Position numbers and translations under genes: made by a program
The notes under the pieces: generated by a model
Database searches by the model: none
The model's input: the letters and a program-made list of their open reading frames with translations, nothing else
Told to the model about the DNA's origin: nothing
Shown: piece by piece, positions 8,612 through 15,348 of the stretch
Position numbering within the stretch: the first letter of the stretch is position 1
How the letters are laid out: every line of letters starts with the position of its first letter
From: Cytophagales bacterium
Lineage (GTDB): Bacteria; Bacteroidota; Bacteroidia; Cytophagales; Spirosomataceae
Assembly: GCA_013298215.1 (NCBI GenBank)
Contig: JAAFKE010000003.1
Location: 1 to 64,000 of the forward strand
Direction: 5' to 3'
Length of the DNA stretch: 64,000 bases

Positions 8612-9928
8612 ATGTCAAATATTGTTGCAATTGTAGGCCGCCCCAACGTGGGCAAGTCTACGCTTTTTAATAGATTGGTAGAATCGCGCGATGCGATCAT
8701 GGACGATCAGTCGGGCGTAACGCGCGACCGACACTACGGGTACGCAGACTGGACGGAGCGATACTTTACCGTCATCGACACGGGTGGCTACGTGGTAGGA
8801 TCGGACGATGTTTTTGAGTCTAACATCCGCGATCAGGTGCAAATTGCCATCGACGAAGCCACCGTTTTACTCTTCGTGGTCGATACCATGACCGGGCTTA
8901 CGGGCTTAGACAAAGACTTTGCAAACGTGCTACGCCGATCGAAAAAACCCGTTTTTCTGGTTGCCAACAAAGCCGAAACCCTCGAAAGAACCCTGTCGGC
9001 CAACGAATTTTATGAATTAGGACTCGGCGACCCCTACCCTATTTCGTCGCAAACGGGCTCAGGAACGGGCGATCTGCTGGACGAGGTTGTGAAATGTTTC
9101 CAGACCGATGGCATCGAAAACCCCGACGACGGCATTCCGCGCATTGCTATTTTGGGCCGCCCAAACGTAGGAAAGTCATCGTTTCTCAATGTTTTGACGG
9201 GCACTGACCGCAGCATCGTGACCGACATTGCAGGCACCACCCGCGATGCCATCAATACCCACTACAAAGCCTATGGCAAAGATTTCATTTTGACCGATAC
9301 GGCGGGCATCAGGCGCAAATCCCGGATTCACGACGACGTGGAGTTTTACTCGACGCTCCGCTCCATCAAGGCCATGGAGGCATCGGACGTTTGTATTGTG
9401 ATGATCGACGCCGAGCGCGGCCTCGAGTCGCAGGATGTCAATATTATAGCCCAGGCCAACCGCGCCAAAAAAGGCATCGTTCTGATGGTCAATAAGTGGG
9501 ATTTGATTGCAAAAGACACCATGACGGCCGACAATATCCGAAAAGAGATGATTGGCCGACTGGCTCCGATGGACTACCTGCCCACAATTTTTGCGTCGGT
9601 GGTAGACAAGCAGCGTATTTTTCAGGTCATCGAAAAGGCCATGGAGGTGTACGAAAACAAGACCAAGAAGATCACCACCTCGCAGCTCAACGACGTGATG
9701 CAGGACGAAATTAGAAAAAACCCACCACCAGGCTACCGAGGCCAGCACGTTACGATCAAATACATGATCCAGTTGCCCACGCCCACGCCCACTTTTGTGT
9801 TTTTCTCGAACCACCCCCGGCAAATTCCAGAGAGCTACCGACGGTTTTTAGAAAACCGAATGCGCGACCACTTCGGTTTCGACGGCGTGCCGCTGACGCT
9901 ATTTTTTAGGGACAAAGACAAGGATTAA
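8612..9928 (+). CDS. der: Ribosome assembly GTPase Der (EngA)
   Basis: Der is an essential GTPase for 50S maturation. Seen: two successive G domains, each with a P-loop GRPNVGKST/S (about residues 8-16 and 183-191), the switch motif DTGGY in the first and DTAGIRR in the second, NKAE and NKWD, and a C-terminal KH-like domain ending PESYRRFLENRMRDHFGF. 438 aa, full length. It stands alone between its own promoter and a strong terminator. Confidence 0.97.
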   Translation: MSNIVAIVGRPNVGKSTLFNRLVESRDAIMDDQSGVTRDRHYGYADWTERYFTVIDTGGYVVGSDDVFESNIRDQVQIAIDEATVLLFVVDTMTGLTGLDKDFANVLRRSKKPVFLVANKAETLERTLSANEFYELGLGDPYPISSQTGSGTGDLLDEVVKCFQTDGIENPDDGIPRIAILGRPNVGKSSFLNVLTGTDRSIVTDIAGTTRDAINTHYKAYGKDFILTDTAGIRRKSRIHDDVEFYSTLRSIKAMEASDVCIVMIDAERGLESQDVNIIAQANRAKKGIVLMVNKWDLIAKDTMTADNIRKEMIGRLAPMDYLPTIFASVVDKQRIFQVIEKAMEVYENKTKKITTSQLNDVMQDEIRKNPPPGYRGQHVTIKYMIQLPTPTPTFVFFSNHPRQIPESYRRFLENRMRDHFGFDGVPLTLFFRDKDKD

Positions 9929-9950
9929 ACGTTCTTCACACATTGCCCAT

Positions 9951-9990
9951 AAACAAACAAGGCCAGCGAAATTCGCTGGCCTTGTTTGTT
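9951..9990. terminator. Bidirectional hairpin terminator between der and rplT
   Basis: A perfect inverted repeat, AACAAACAAGGCCAGCGAA against its complement, with flanking A/T runs. It lies between convergent der and rplT and serves both strands, as at 2311-2350. Confidence 0.9.
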
Positions 9991-10011
9991 GGTAGATAAA
10001 AAACCAAATTC

Positions 10012-10356
10012 CTATTTTACTTTTTCCACTACTGCCGTAAATGCTTCGGGGTGGTTCATGGCCAAGTCTGCCAATACCTTGCGGTTTAGCTCCACACCAG
10101 CGGCGTGAATCTTACCCATAAAGACCGAATATGACAGCCCGTGCAGGCGTGCACCCGCGTTGATACGCTGGATCCAAAGCCGACGGAAATTTCTTTTCTT
10201 GTGCTTGCGGCCAATGTACGCGTAGCCGAGAGCTTTCTCGACGGCGTTTTTGGCCACTGTCCACACGTTTTTGCGGCGGCCAAAGAAGCCCTTCGCTAAT
10301 TTTAAGACTTTTTTACGTCTTGCCCGTGACGCTACATGATTGACTGAACGTGGCAT
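10012..10356 (-). CDS. rplT: 50S ribosomal protein L20
   Basis: L20 is an early 50S assembly protein that binds 23S rRNA. Seen: the family N-terminus [20 protein letters not shown], then [40 protein letters not shown], and a C-terminal FNLN-type helix region ([19 protein letters not shown]). 114 aa is the usual length. It follows rpmI by 113 bases on the same strand and is presumably cotranscribed from the rpmI promoter. infC, which often heads this operon, is not adjacent. Confidence 0.98.
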   Translation of the reverse strand: MPRSVNHVASRARRKKVLKLAKGFFGRRKNVWTVAKNAVEKALGYAYIGRKHKKRNFRRLWIQRINAGARLHGLSYSVFMGKIHAAGVELNRKVLADLAMNHPEAFTAVVEKVK

Positions 10357-10469
10357 AGTTTTTCTCTGTTTTTGACAACCGGCGACGACCTATTGATCGT
10401 ACTTATGGCCTGTTGATCGGGTTGAACTTGAAACCAATTTTGCACCCAAGGTGCTGGCATTAGAAATAA
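10357..10469 (-). other. rpmI-rplT spacer (possible L20 leader)
   Basis: 113 bases between the two ribosomal genes, unusually long for such an operon. No TAnnTTTG box is visible. On the plus strand it holds two similar short direct repeats, CCTATTGATCG and CCTGTTGATCG. It could carry an autoregulatory L20-binding structure. That is inference; I could not fold it. Confidence 0.3.
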
Positions 10470-10664
10470 TTAGAGATTGAGCATCATCTTGACGCGATCC
10501 ATGTTTGTGTCGTGAACCAAAGTAGTGCTCGCCAAAATACGCTTGCGCTTGGTCGATTTTTTGGTTAGAATGTGACTGTGGAACGCGTGCTTCCGCTTAA
10601 TCTTACCCGTGCCAGTGAGCTTGAAACGCTTCTTAGCACCCGAGTTAGTCTTAATTTTCGGCAT
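10470..10664 (-). CDS. rpmI: 50S ribosomal protein L35
   Basis: A small basic 50S protein (64 aa). Seen: the family start [20 protein letters not shown], followed by [20 protein letters not shown] and a C-terminal [13 protein letters not shown]. It leads the rpmI-rplT pair, 40 bases after a textbook promoter. The absence of infC upstream is a small departure from the common infC-rpmI-rplT order. Confidence 0.97.
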   Translation of the reverse strand: MPKIKTNSGAKKRFKLTGTGKIKRKHAFHSHILTKKSTKRKRILASTTLVHDTNMDRVKMMLNL

Positions 10665-10703
10665 TGCTTGACTTGTTTAGTGTGTAAAAAGTAAAATGGA
10701 CTG

Positions 10704-10735
10704 CAAAGGTAGCTTTTTAACTGTTGATTATCAAA
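10704..10735 (-). promoter_or_regulatory. rpmI-rplT promoter (TTTG-N20-TACCTTTG)
   Basis: A perfect Bacteroidota housekeeping promoter on the minus strand: the -33 TTTG at 10732-10735, a 20-base spacer, and the -7 box TACCTTTG at 10704-10711. Initiation is expected near 10698. It is the best promoter in the window and shows which sigma-factor class is at work. Confidence 0.85.
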
Positions 10736-10767
10736 CCCATCCGCGATTATTTCGGCGCGAGCGTCCG

Positions 10768-11952
10768 TTAGTAGTTTTCAAAATATAGCTTCTGGCTGTG
10801 GGCAGTGCCGTTGGCCAAGATTCGCAACACGTAGAGCCCCCGCAGGCTGTGCTGGGTGCTGAGGCGGTAGTGGTGCACGCCAACGGGCTGGGTTTGCAGG
10901 TCGAGTTCTTGGCCTAAAAATGTGTACAAGGTCGCCTTGAAATCTGGGGCGTTGGTGCGCAGAAAAAACGCACCGTCCTGCACTGGGTTTGTCACGTTCA
11001 GGTAGAAGCCGTCGCGCTCAAACACCACAGAAATAACGTTGGAGTACGCATAAATACCGTCGTTGTCCCACTGTTTGAGGCGGTAATAACCCACATCTGG
11101 CAAGGGATCAAGATCGGTAAATGAATAATTCTGGAGGCCGCGCGCCTCTCCTACCGATGGCACCGCACCAAGCCGCTCGAAGTTAAGTGCGTCTGTACTG
11201 CGCTCCACGTCGAATCGCTGGCTGTTTATTTCTGACGATGTTTGCCAAGAAAGTACGGTTTGGTTCGCGATTTGTTTACCCGAAAAACCCGCCAAAACAA
11301 CGGGAAGCGGCCCACTCCACGACATATCGCCAATGGTCACGCTTTGGTTAGAAGGCAACGCCTGCGCGTTGGGAGCATTACAGTATGTCACCGTTAGCTC
11401 AGTTACGAAACCCGAGAAAACCACCGTATTAGACGACGTACTCGTGGCAGAACCCGCACCAGTTATGACGTTGTTGTTGGCACCCGAAACAGTGTTGTAG
11501 GCAGCAGTACCGATGGCAGGATAGACAGTCGATGCGCCAACTTTGCCCGAAATCGTCACTTGATCTACGTAGTTGTACGTCACGGGTGAAGTGGCATTGA
11601 CACCTCCCCGATCTACCTCGTACATCCTGAACGACAAATTACTTACCCCAGGGCTAAAAGTAAACGTGAACGTAACGCAGTTGGTATTGGTAGCAAAATC
11701 CATCTGCGACTGCAAGCCATCATTGCGGGGGCGGGGTTGGGTTGTGCCAGCAAAGGTTGTGCTACCACTGGCAGCCACCGTGACGTTAGTGGCGGGAGCC
11801 CCCACATTGGTGTAGCTAAACGACTTGGCAGCGTTGGGGTACACCGTGCCGCCTGGCATATTGAGCGTATTTTCAAAGTCAAGGTCCTGGGCCAGTGCCA
11901 ATTGGCAAGACACCCAAGCGAATAGCACTATTAGTAAACGATTCCAGATCAT
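10768..11952 (-). CDS. Secreted protein with T9SS type A C-terminal sorting domain
   Basis: An exported protein of unknown function (394 aa from the ATG at 11952; an upstream TTG at 11967 is less likely). Seen: a signal peptide (MIWNRLLIVLFAWVSCQLAL, cut before QDLDFE). A Ser/Thr/Asn-rich beta region at about 20-200 resembles a lectin-like or jelly-roll fold (VSNLSFRMYEVDRGG, TVTYCN). A fibronectin-like segment at about 215-305 contains LAGFSGKQIANQTVLSWQT and RFDVERSTDALNFERLG. The final 75 residues (FYLNVTNPVQDGAFFL to GLYVLRILANG) match a Por secretion-system sorting domain. It is probably cell-surface or released. No neighbour indicates its role. Confidence 0.8.
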   Translation of the reverse strand: MIWNRLLIVLFAWVSCQLALAQDLDFENTLNMPGGTVYPNAAKSFSYTNVGAPATNVTVAASGSTTFAGTTQPRPRNDGLQSQMDFATNTNCVTFTFTFSPGVSNLSFRMYEVDRGGVNATSPVTYNYVDQVTISGKVGASTVYPAIGTAAYNTVSGANNNVITGAGSATSTSSNTVVFSGFVTELTVTYCNAPNAQALPSNQSVTIGDMSWSGPLPVVLAGFSGKQIANQTVLSWQTSSEINSQRFDVERSTDALNFERLGAVPSVGEARGLQNYSFTDLDPLPDVGYYRLKQWDNDGIYAYSNVISVVFERDGFYLNVTNPVQDGAFFLRTNAPDFKATLYTFLGQELDLQTQPVGVHHYRLSTQHSLRGLYVLRILANGTAHSQKLYFENY

Positions 11953-12086
11953 GTCGTTTGTAGTCAAAAGGCCTCAATCAATTCAATGGTATTGAAAGAA
12001 CGTAACACAACTTAGATTGTCAATGGAGGCGTAATGTAATAAATTAAATTAGACCGTCAGTATTAAATTTTTGTTGCCTGCTGCCG

Positions 12087-12152
12087 TTTGCTGCCGTTGC
12101 TGGCGTTGTCAGTGTCCACACTGACAACGCCAACGCTCCACACTGACAACGC
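12087..12152. repeat. Three-copy GTTGTCAGTGT intergenic repeat forming a hairpin
   Basis: On the plus strand GGCGTTGTCAGTGT is followed after two bases by its exact complement ACACTGACAACGCC, and then by a third copy CACACTGACAACGC. On the minus strand, immediately after the deacetylase stop, this reads as two direct copies of CGTTGTCAGTGTGGA and one inverted copy. CTGCCGTT-type short repeats flank it at 12070-12095. It may end the deacetylase transcript, but it lacks a clean U-run and looks more like a dispersed intergenic repeat. Confidence 0.7.
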
Positions 12153-13069
12153 TAAAATCCCCGCGCGTCGAGCAGGTCTGAACCCGTAGCCACCCACACA
12201 TTTTTGTGGCTCACGATGTATTGCAAGGCGGTTTTCAATGCCTGAATGCGGTACGGTAGCCCCATAATGTAAGGGTGCACCGTGAGCGACAGCACCCGCC
12301 CGCCGTGGCACTCGGCCTCGGCGGCCAACCAATCGAACTGGTCTTTGAGCTGTTGCACAAAACTGTCTTCGGTGTGGTGGTTATTGACAATAATTTGGCG
12401 GTCGCTTATTTCTTGCGACACGGGCATGGCCACCAACGCGCCATTTTGGGTGTTCATGGTGTAGGGGAGCTCGTCGTTTGCCCAATCGCAGACATACTCA
12501 ATGCCAAACTCTGTCAGCAAGTCGGGCGTGTTGAACGACTCCGAAACGGCGGGCGACATCCACCCGCGTATTTTTTGACCCGTGCCTTGGCGCAATTTCG
12601 CAACGCATTGCTCGATCTGGGCGCGCTCGGTGGCCTCGTCCATACCGCCGTAGTGGAGCGCGTCCATGTCCAGACCGTGGGCTATTATTTCGTGGTGTGG
12701 CGCGTTGATGCTTGCCACCAACGACGGATACCGCTCACAAACAGCGGCATTGAGGGCAAAATTGACCCTAATACCAAGCTCGGAAAACAGCCTCAAAAAC
12801 CGAAAAACCCCAACCCGATTGCCATAGTCGCGGGAGGTATAGTGCCTAAAATCGGGGTAGGCCGTGACCATACTCCCTGGCGCTTTGAAGGGTTTTCCTT
12901 GCTGGTTGAGCGGAAAAAACTCCAACGGAACAGTTATCATCAGGGCCACTTTTGCGCCATTTGGCCACTCAATTGGCGGTCTCTCAAACATATTCGACCA
13001 CCCGTAGCGGTCGTGGTCCATGCCTTGGCGGCGCATCGGGTACTTCAGAAACTCATCGGCTAACGGCAT
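12152..13069 (-). CDS. Polysaccharide deacetylase-fold hydrolase, PuuE/allantoinase-like
   Basis: A carbohydrate-esterase-4 fold protein (305 aa from the ATG at 13069; a longer reading to 13144 would intrude into the upstream gene). Seen: the subfamily motif TSRDYGNRVGVFRFLRLFSE, FALNAAVCERYP, the histidine motif HEIIAHGLDMDALHYGG, PAVSESFNTPDLL and VHPYIMGLPYRI. The canonical TFDDG is replaced by ITVPLEFFPL, as in PuuE-type enzymes where the metal ligand differs. PuuE converts allantoin without zinc. No purine-catabolism gene is nearby, so the substrate is open. It ends on the 12.1 kb repeat. Confidence 0.75.
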   Translation of the reverse strand: MPLADEFLKYPMRRQGMDHDRYGWSNMFERPPIEWPNGAKVALMITVPLEFFPLNQQGKPFKAPGSMVTAYPDFRHYTSRDYGNRVGVFRFLRLFSELGIRVNFALNAAVCERYPSLVASINAPHHEIIAHGLDMDALHYGGMDEATERAQIEQCVAKLRQGTGQKIRGWMSPAVSESFNTPDLLTEFGIEYVCDWANDELPYTMNTQNGALVAMPVSQEISDRQIIVNNHHTEDSFVQQLKDQFDWLAAEAECHGGRVLSLTVHPYIMGLPYRIQALKTALQYIVSHKNVWVATGSDLLDARGF

Positions 13070-13113
13070 CAGGATTTTAATAAGAGGTTGAGGCACAATT
13101 GATTTTAAACGCT

Positions 13114-13602
13114 TTACACAGCCGCAAAAAAGCGTTTGAGCCACGATTCTACCGCTGGCGTTTCCCAGTTTTGGAGCAACTGAGCCTTTGTTTTCACTAA
13201 ATTATTGAAAGTTGGCGTACTTGGAACAATTTTTTGGGTTAAAACGGCCTGCTTCACCTCGCCAACGGCTACCGTATCGATCCCGTTTTGGCCTATAAAA
13301 GCCACCGAGCGGTCAAAGAAATCGACGGCAACTTGCTCGCCAATCTGTTTGATCCAGCGCGTCGATGCGTCGATGGAGCAACCGCTTGGCTGGTTGGCGG
13401 CTTCGTCGGCGGCAATGACCACAAAACGATTGTAAAGCACCTTGGCCGACCCCACCAAGGGCTGGCCGTGGGCGTTCCAGTTGGCAAGTGTGCCGGCCAG
13501 CGCGTTTTCAATACCCGCCGACTCATTGTCAGAAAGTGAGCGGTTGGCTTGGTAAATCCAAACGCGGGCAGCGTCCGAAATTTGGTCGAATGTAACAAAC
13601 AT
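13114..13602 (-). CDS. Conserved Bacteroidota protein of unknown function
   Basis: A soluble 162-aa protein without signal peptide or membrane segment. Seen: RVWIYQANRSLSDNESAGIE, NWNAHGQPLVGSAKVLYNRF, the segment DEAANQPSGCSIDASTRWI and a C-terminal WLKRFFAAV. From memory, homologues of this size are common in Cytophagales, and some carry a misleading ATPase label; no Walker motif is present here. It lies 44 bases upstream of the deacetylase gene on the same strand and may share its transcript. The conserved GCSID could be a functional cysteine. Confidence 0.75.
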   Translation of the reverse strand: MFVTFDQISDAARVWIYQANRSLSDNESAGIENALAGTLANWNAHGQPLVGSAKVLYNRFVVIAADEAANQPSGCSIDASTRWIKQIGEQVAVDFFDRSVAFIGQNGIDTVAVGEVKQAVLTQKIVPSTPTFNNLVKTKAQLLQNWETPAVESWLKRFFAAV

Positions 13603-13750
13603 AGTCGGGGCGGTGGATGATAAAAACGAGTCGAAACGTGAAATTAGTTATCTTTATTACCAACACCCAAACAACTTTGATTAGTTTCGCGGCGCGTTCC
13701 ATGCGTGGGCAATAAAACCGTTTACTCCCCGTTCTGACTTTCAAAAATAG

Positions 13751-14728
13751 ATGAATCGTTTCAAAATTTGCTTTACAATTGTTGCCTTGGCATTTGCTAC
13801 GTCCGCAAAAACCCAACACTTTGGGTTGAGCAGGCTGTTTTATCCCAACGTAACCCTCGGAGCCGAGTACCAATCTACGGCCCAAATGGGCAACCAAGTT
13901 TTTGGCACTTCGCACACCTCCGTGCTGGCCGTGGTGCCGCTGCGGAGCGAGGTCGATGTGTCTTTTAGCCTCCGAAAAAAGTTTGATCTTCGGGCACGCC
14001 ATTCGGTGCTCATCGGCAATTTCTCGCAGATCGACCCGACCATAAACGACCAACCAGCACCCCGAAACGGGTATAAGTCGGCCATGGTGGGGGTGGTTAT
14101 GCTCCAAGCCAGTATTCGAGATCGGCTGTGGGTGTATGCCATCGGCGGCGGCTTGACGGAGTCGAACGAGACTTTTTTTACGCCCCAACCCTATTTCTAC
14201 GGTGGTGCCGCCCGAATGCGCATTTTGGGCGTGAACCGCCAGGTATTGTATGGCAGTGCGGTGGTTTACAGCCAAAAATTCAGGATCATCCCAGTTTTAG
14301 GGGCCAATATTCGGTTCAACAAAGAGTGGCGGCTGTCGGCGTTGCTACCCTTCCGAGCCAACGTAAACTACCGAGCCAACGGCTGGCTCAATTTCGACGC
14401 CACGGCTGCTTACGGGGGTTTTAGTGCTGGTTTTCAGGAGTTTAAAAACACCGAAACACTACTACGTCGCAACAATTTCACGGAGATTCGGTTCTCGTTG
14501 GCCGCCAACGCCAGTTTGCTCACCATCTTCAACGTGTCGATAGAAGCGGGACTGAGCACGTTTCGGTCGCTCAGAAACTTAAATAATTCGGGCGAGATTT
14601 TGGCCAGCAACGCGCCCGCAGCCGCACCGTTTATTGGGGCCACGGTGCGCTACATAACCAGCAGGGCAAACGCCAAGTCGGCGTTTGCCAGCAAAATGGG
14701 GCTTGGCGGCGAGGGCGTAAACTGGTAG
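13751..14728 (+). CDS. Putative outer-membrane beta-barrel protein (DUF6268-like)
   Basis: 325 aa. Seen: a signal peptide (MNRFKICFTIVALAFATSAK, then TQHFGLSRL), followed by alternating hydrophobic/polar strands with many aromatic residues (VTLGAEYQSTAQMG, LWVYAIGGGLTESNE, EWRLSALLPFRANVNYRANG), as in 8-14-strand barrels. The layout resembles the DUF6268 family; this is recognition by eye. The C-terminus does not end in the usual aromatic residue of a last strand but in VNW after a short tail. A TATCTTTA near 13646 or TAGTTTCG near 13680 may be its -7 box. Function unknown. Confidence 0.65.
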   Translation: MNRFKICFTIVALAFATSAKTQHFGLSRLFYPNVTLGAEYQSTAQMGNQVFGTSHTSVLAVVPLRSEVDVSFSLRKKFDLRARHSVLIGNFSQIDPTINDQPAPRNGYKSAMVGVVMLQASIRDRLWVYAIGGGLTESNETFFTPQPYFYGGAARMRILGVNRQVLYGSAVVYSQKFRIIPVLGANIRFNKEWRLSALLPFRANVNYRANGWLNFDATAAYGGFSAGFQEFKNTETLLRRNNFTEIRFSLAANASLLTIFNVSIEAGLSTFRSLRNLNNSGEILASNAPAAAPFIGATVRYITSRANAKSAFASKMGLGGEGVNW

Positions 14729-14735
14729 GCAAGTG

Positions 14736-15098
14736 CTACCAAATGTTCTCGAGGTCTTGGGCGGTATATTTGTGGTCGCGGTTGGTATAAACCGACTTGC
14801 CGTCCGTCCTTTTAATTTTGAGCGGATCTTTGGAGGCTATGCGGTAAAAAAAGGCGATCGGTGCCAAAAACACAAAAAACACCACCGACAACAAAATGCG
14901 CGAATTTACCCACCCGAGCCCTTCGGCAGCTTTGTACCATATTTTCACGATGAAATCTCCCGCCACTGGCACCGCCACGCAAAGTACGCCCACCGCAGCG
15001 GCGGCGTAAAGTAAGTACTGCGATTTAAAGAAAAAATGCAGCACCAGCAGCCCCGTGACGATCACCAATTGGGCCTTAATTTTATCAACTTGGTTCAT
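14736..15098 (-). CDS. SxtJ-family membrane protein
   Basis: 120 aa. Seen: three hydrophobic segments at about 11-27, 29-45 and 66-86, with KIWYKAAEGLGWVNSRILLSVVFF between the second and third, and a conserved polar tail with DPLKIKR and a final W. This matches the SxtJ family, named for a protein of unknown function in saxitoxin clusters. It is the third gene of the carbamoyltransferase-DUF5989-SxtJ set and is separated from the second by a terminator-like hairpin. A role in the membrane with the carbamoyltransferase is inferred from context only. Confidence 0.75.
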   Translation of the reverse strand: MNQVDKIKAQLVIVTGLLVLHFFFKSQYLLYAAAAVGVLCVAVPVAGDFIVKIWYKAAEGLGWVNSRILLSVVFFVFLAPIAFFYRIASKDPLKIKRTDGKSVYTNRDHKYTAQDLENIW

Positions 15099-15109
15099 GT
15101 TTGTGCATT

Positions 15110-15147
15110 AAAAGCGGGCCATACTCCACTGAGTAAGGCCCGCTTTT
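15110..15147 (-). terminator. Strong hairpin inside the carbamoyltransferase cassette
   Basis: AAAAGCGGGCC at 15110-15120 pairs exactly with GGCCCGCTTTT at 15137-15147, and the inner TACTC/GAGTA extends the stem around a four-base loop. On the minus strand it starts two bases after the DUF5989 stop and ends in TTTT just 11 bases before the SxtJ ATG. It should lower SxtJ expression relative to the two genes upstream. Confidence 0.75.
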
Positions 15148-15149
15148 GG

Positions 15150-15299
15150 TTAAAATAACGTGTAAATAAACGGAGCCACTGCCGAGCCACCGCCGATAAC
15201 GATGATAATGCCGATCAGCAGCAAGAGTATAATCATGGGGGCGAGCCACCATTTTTTGCGTTCTTTCATAAACGCAATCAAGTCATTAAAAAAATCCAT
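15150..15299 (-). CDS. DUF5989-family small membrane protein (SxtK-like)
   Basis: 49 aa from the ATG at 15299. Seen: an amphipathic start MDFFNDLIAFMKERKKWW, a single membrane helix (LAPMIILLLLIGIIIVI), then GGGSAVAPFIYTLF. This is the layout of DUF5989 proteins, which are routinely found beside NodU/TobZ carbamoyltransferases; the saxitoxin SxtK has similar size. It sits 49 bases after the carbamoyltransferase on the same strand. It probably helps to place the enzyme at the membrane, but no function has been shown that I know of. Confidence 0.8.
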   Translation of the reverse strand: MDFFNDLIAFMKERKKWWLAPMIILLLLIGIIIVIGGGSAVAPFIYTLF

Positions 15300-15348
15300 T
15301 TTCTTTCTATTTATGGTTAAAAACAATCGATAACAGAAGCTGTCTTTT

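Noticed and set aside
12275-13063. 262-codon plus-strand frame opposite the PuuE-like gene
   Set aside because: Shadow of the conserved deacetylase frame.
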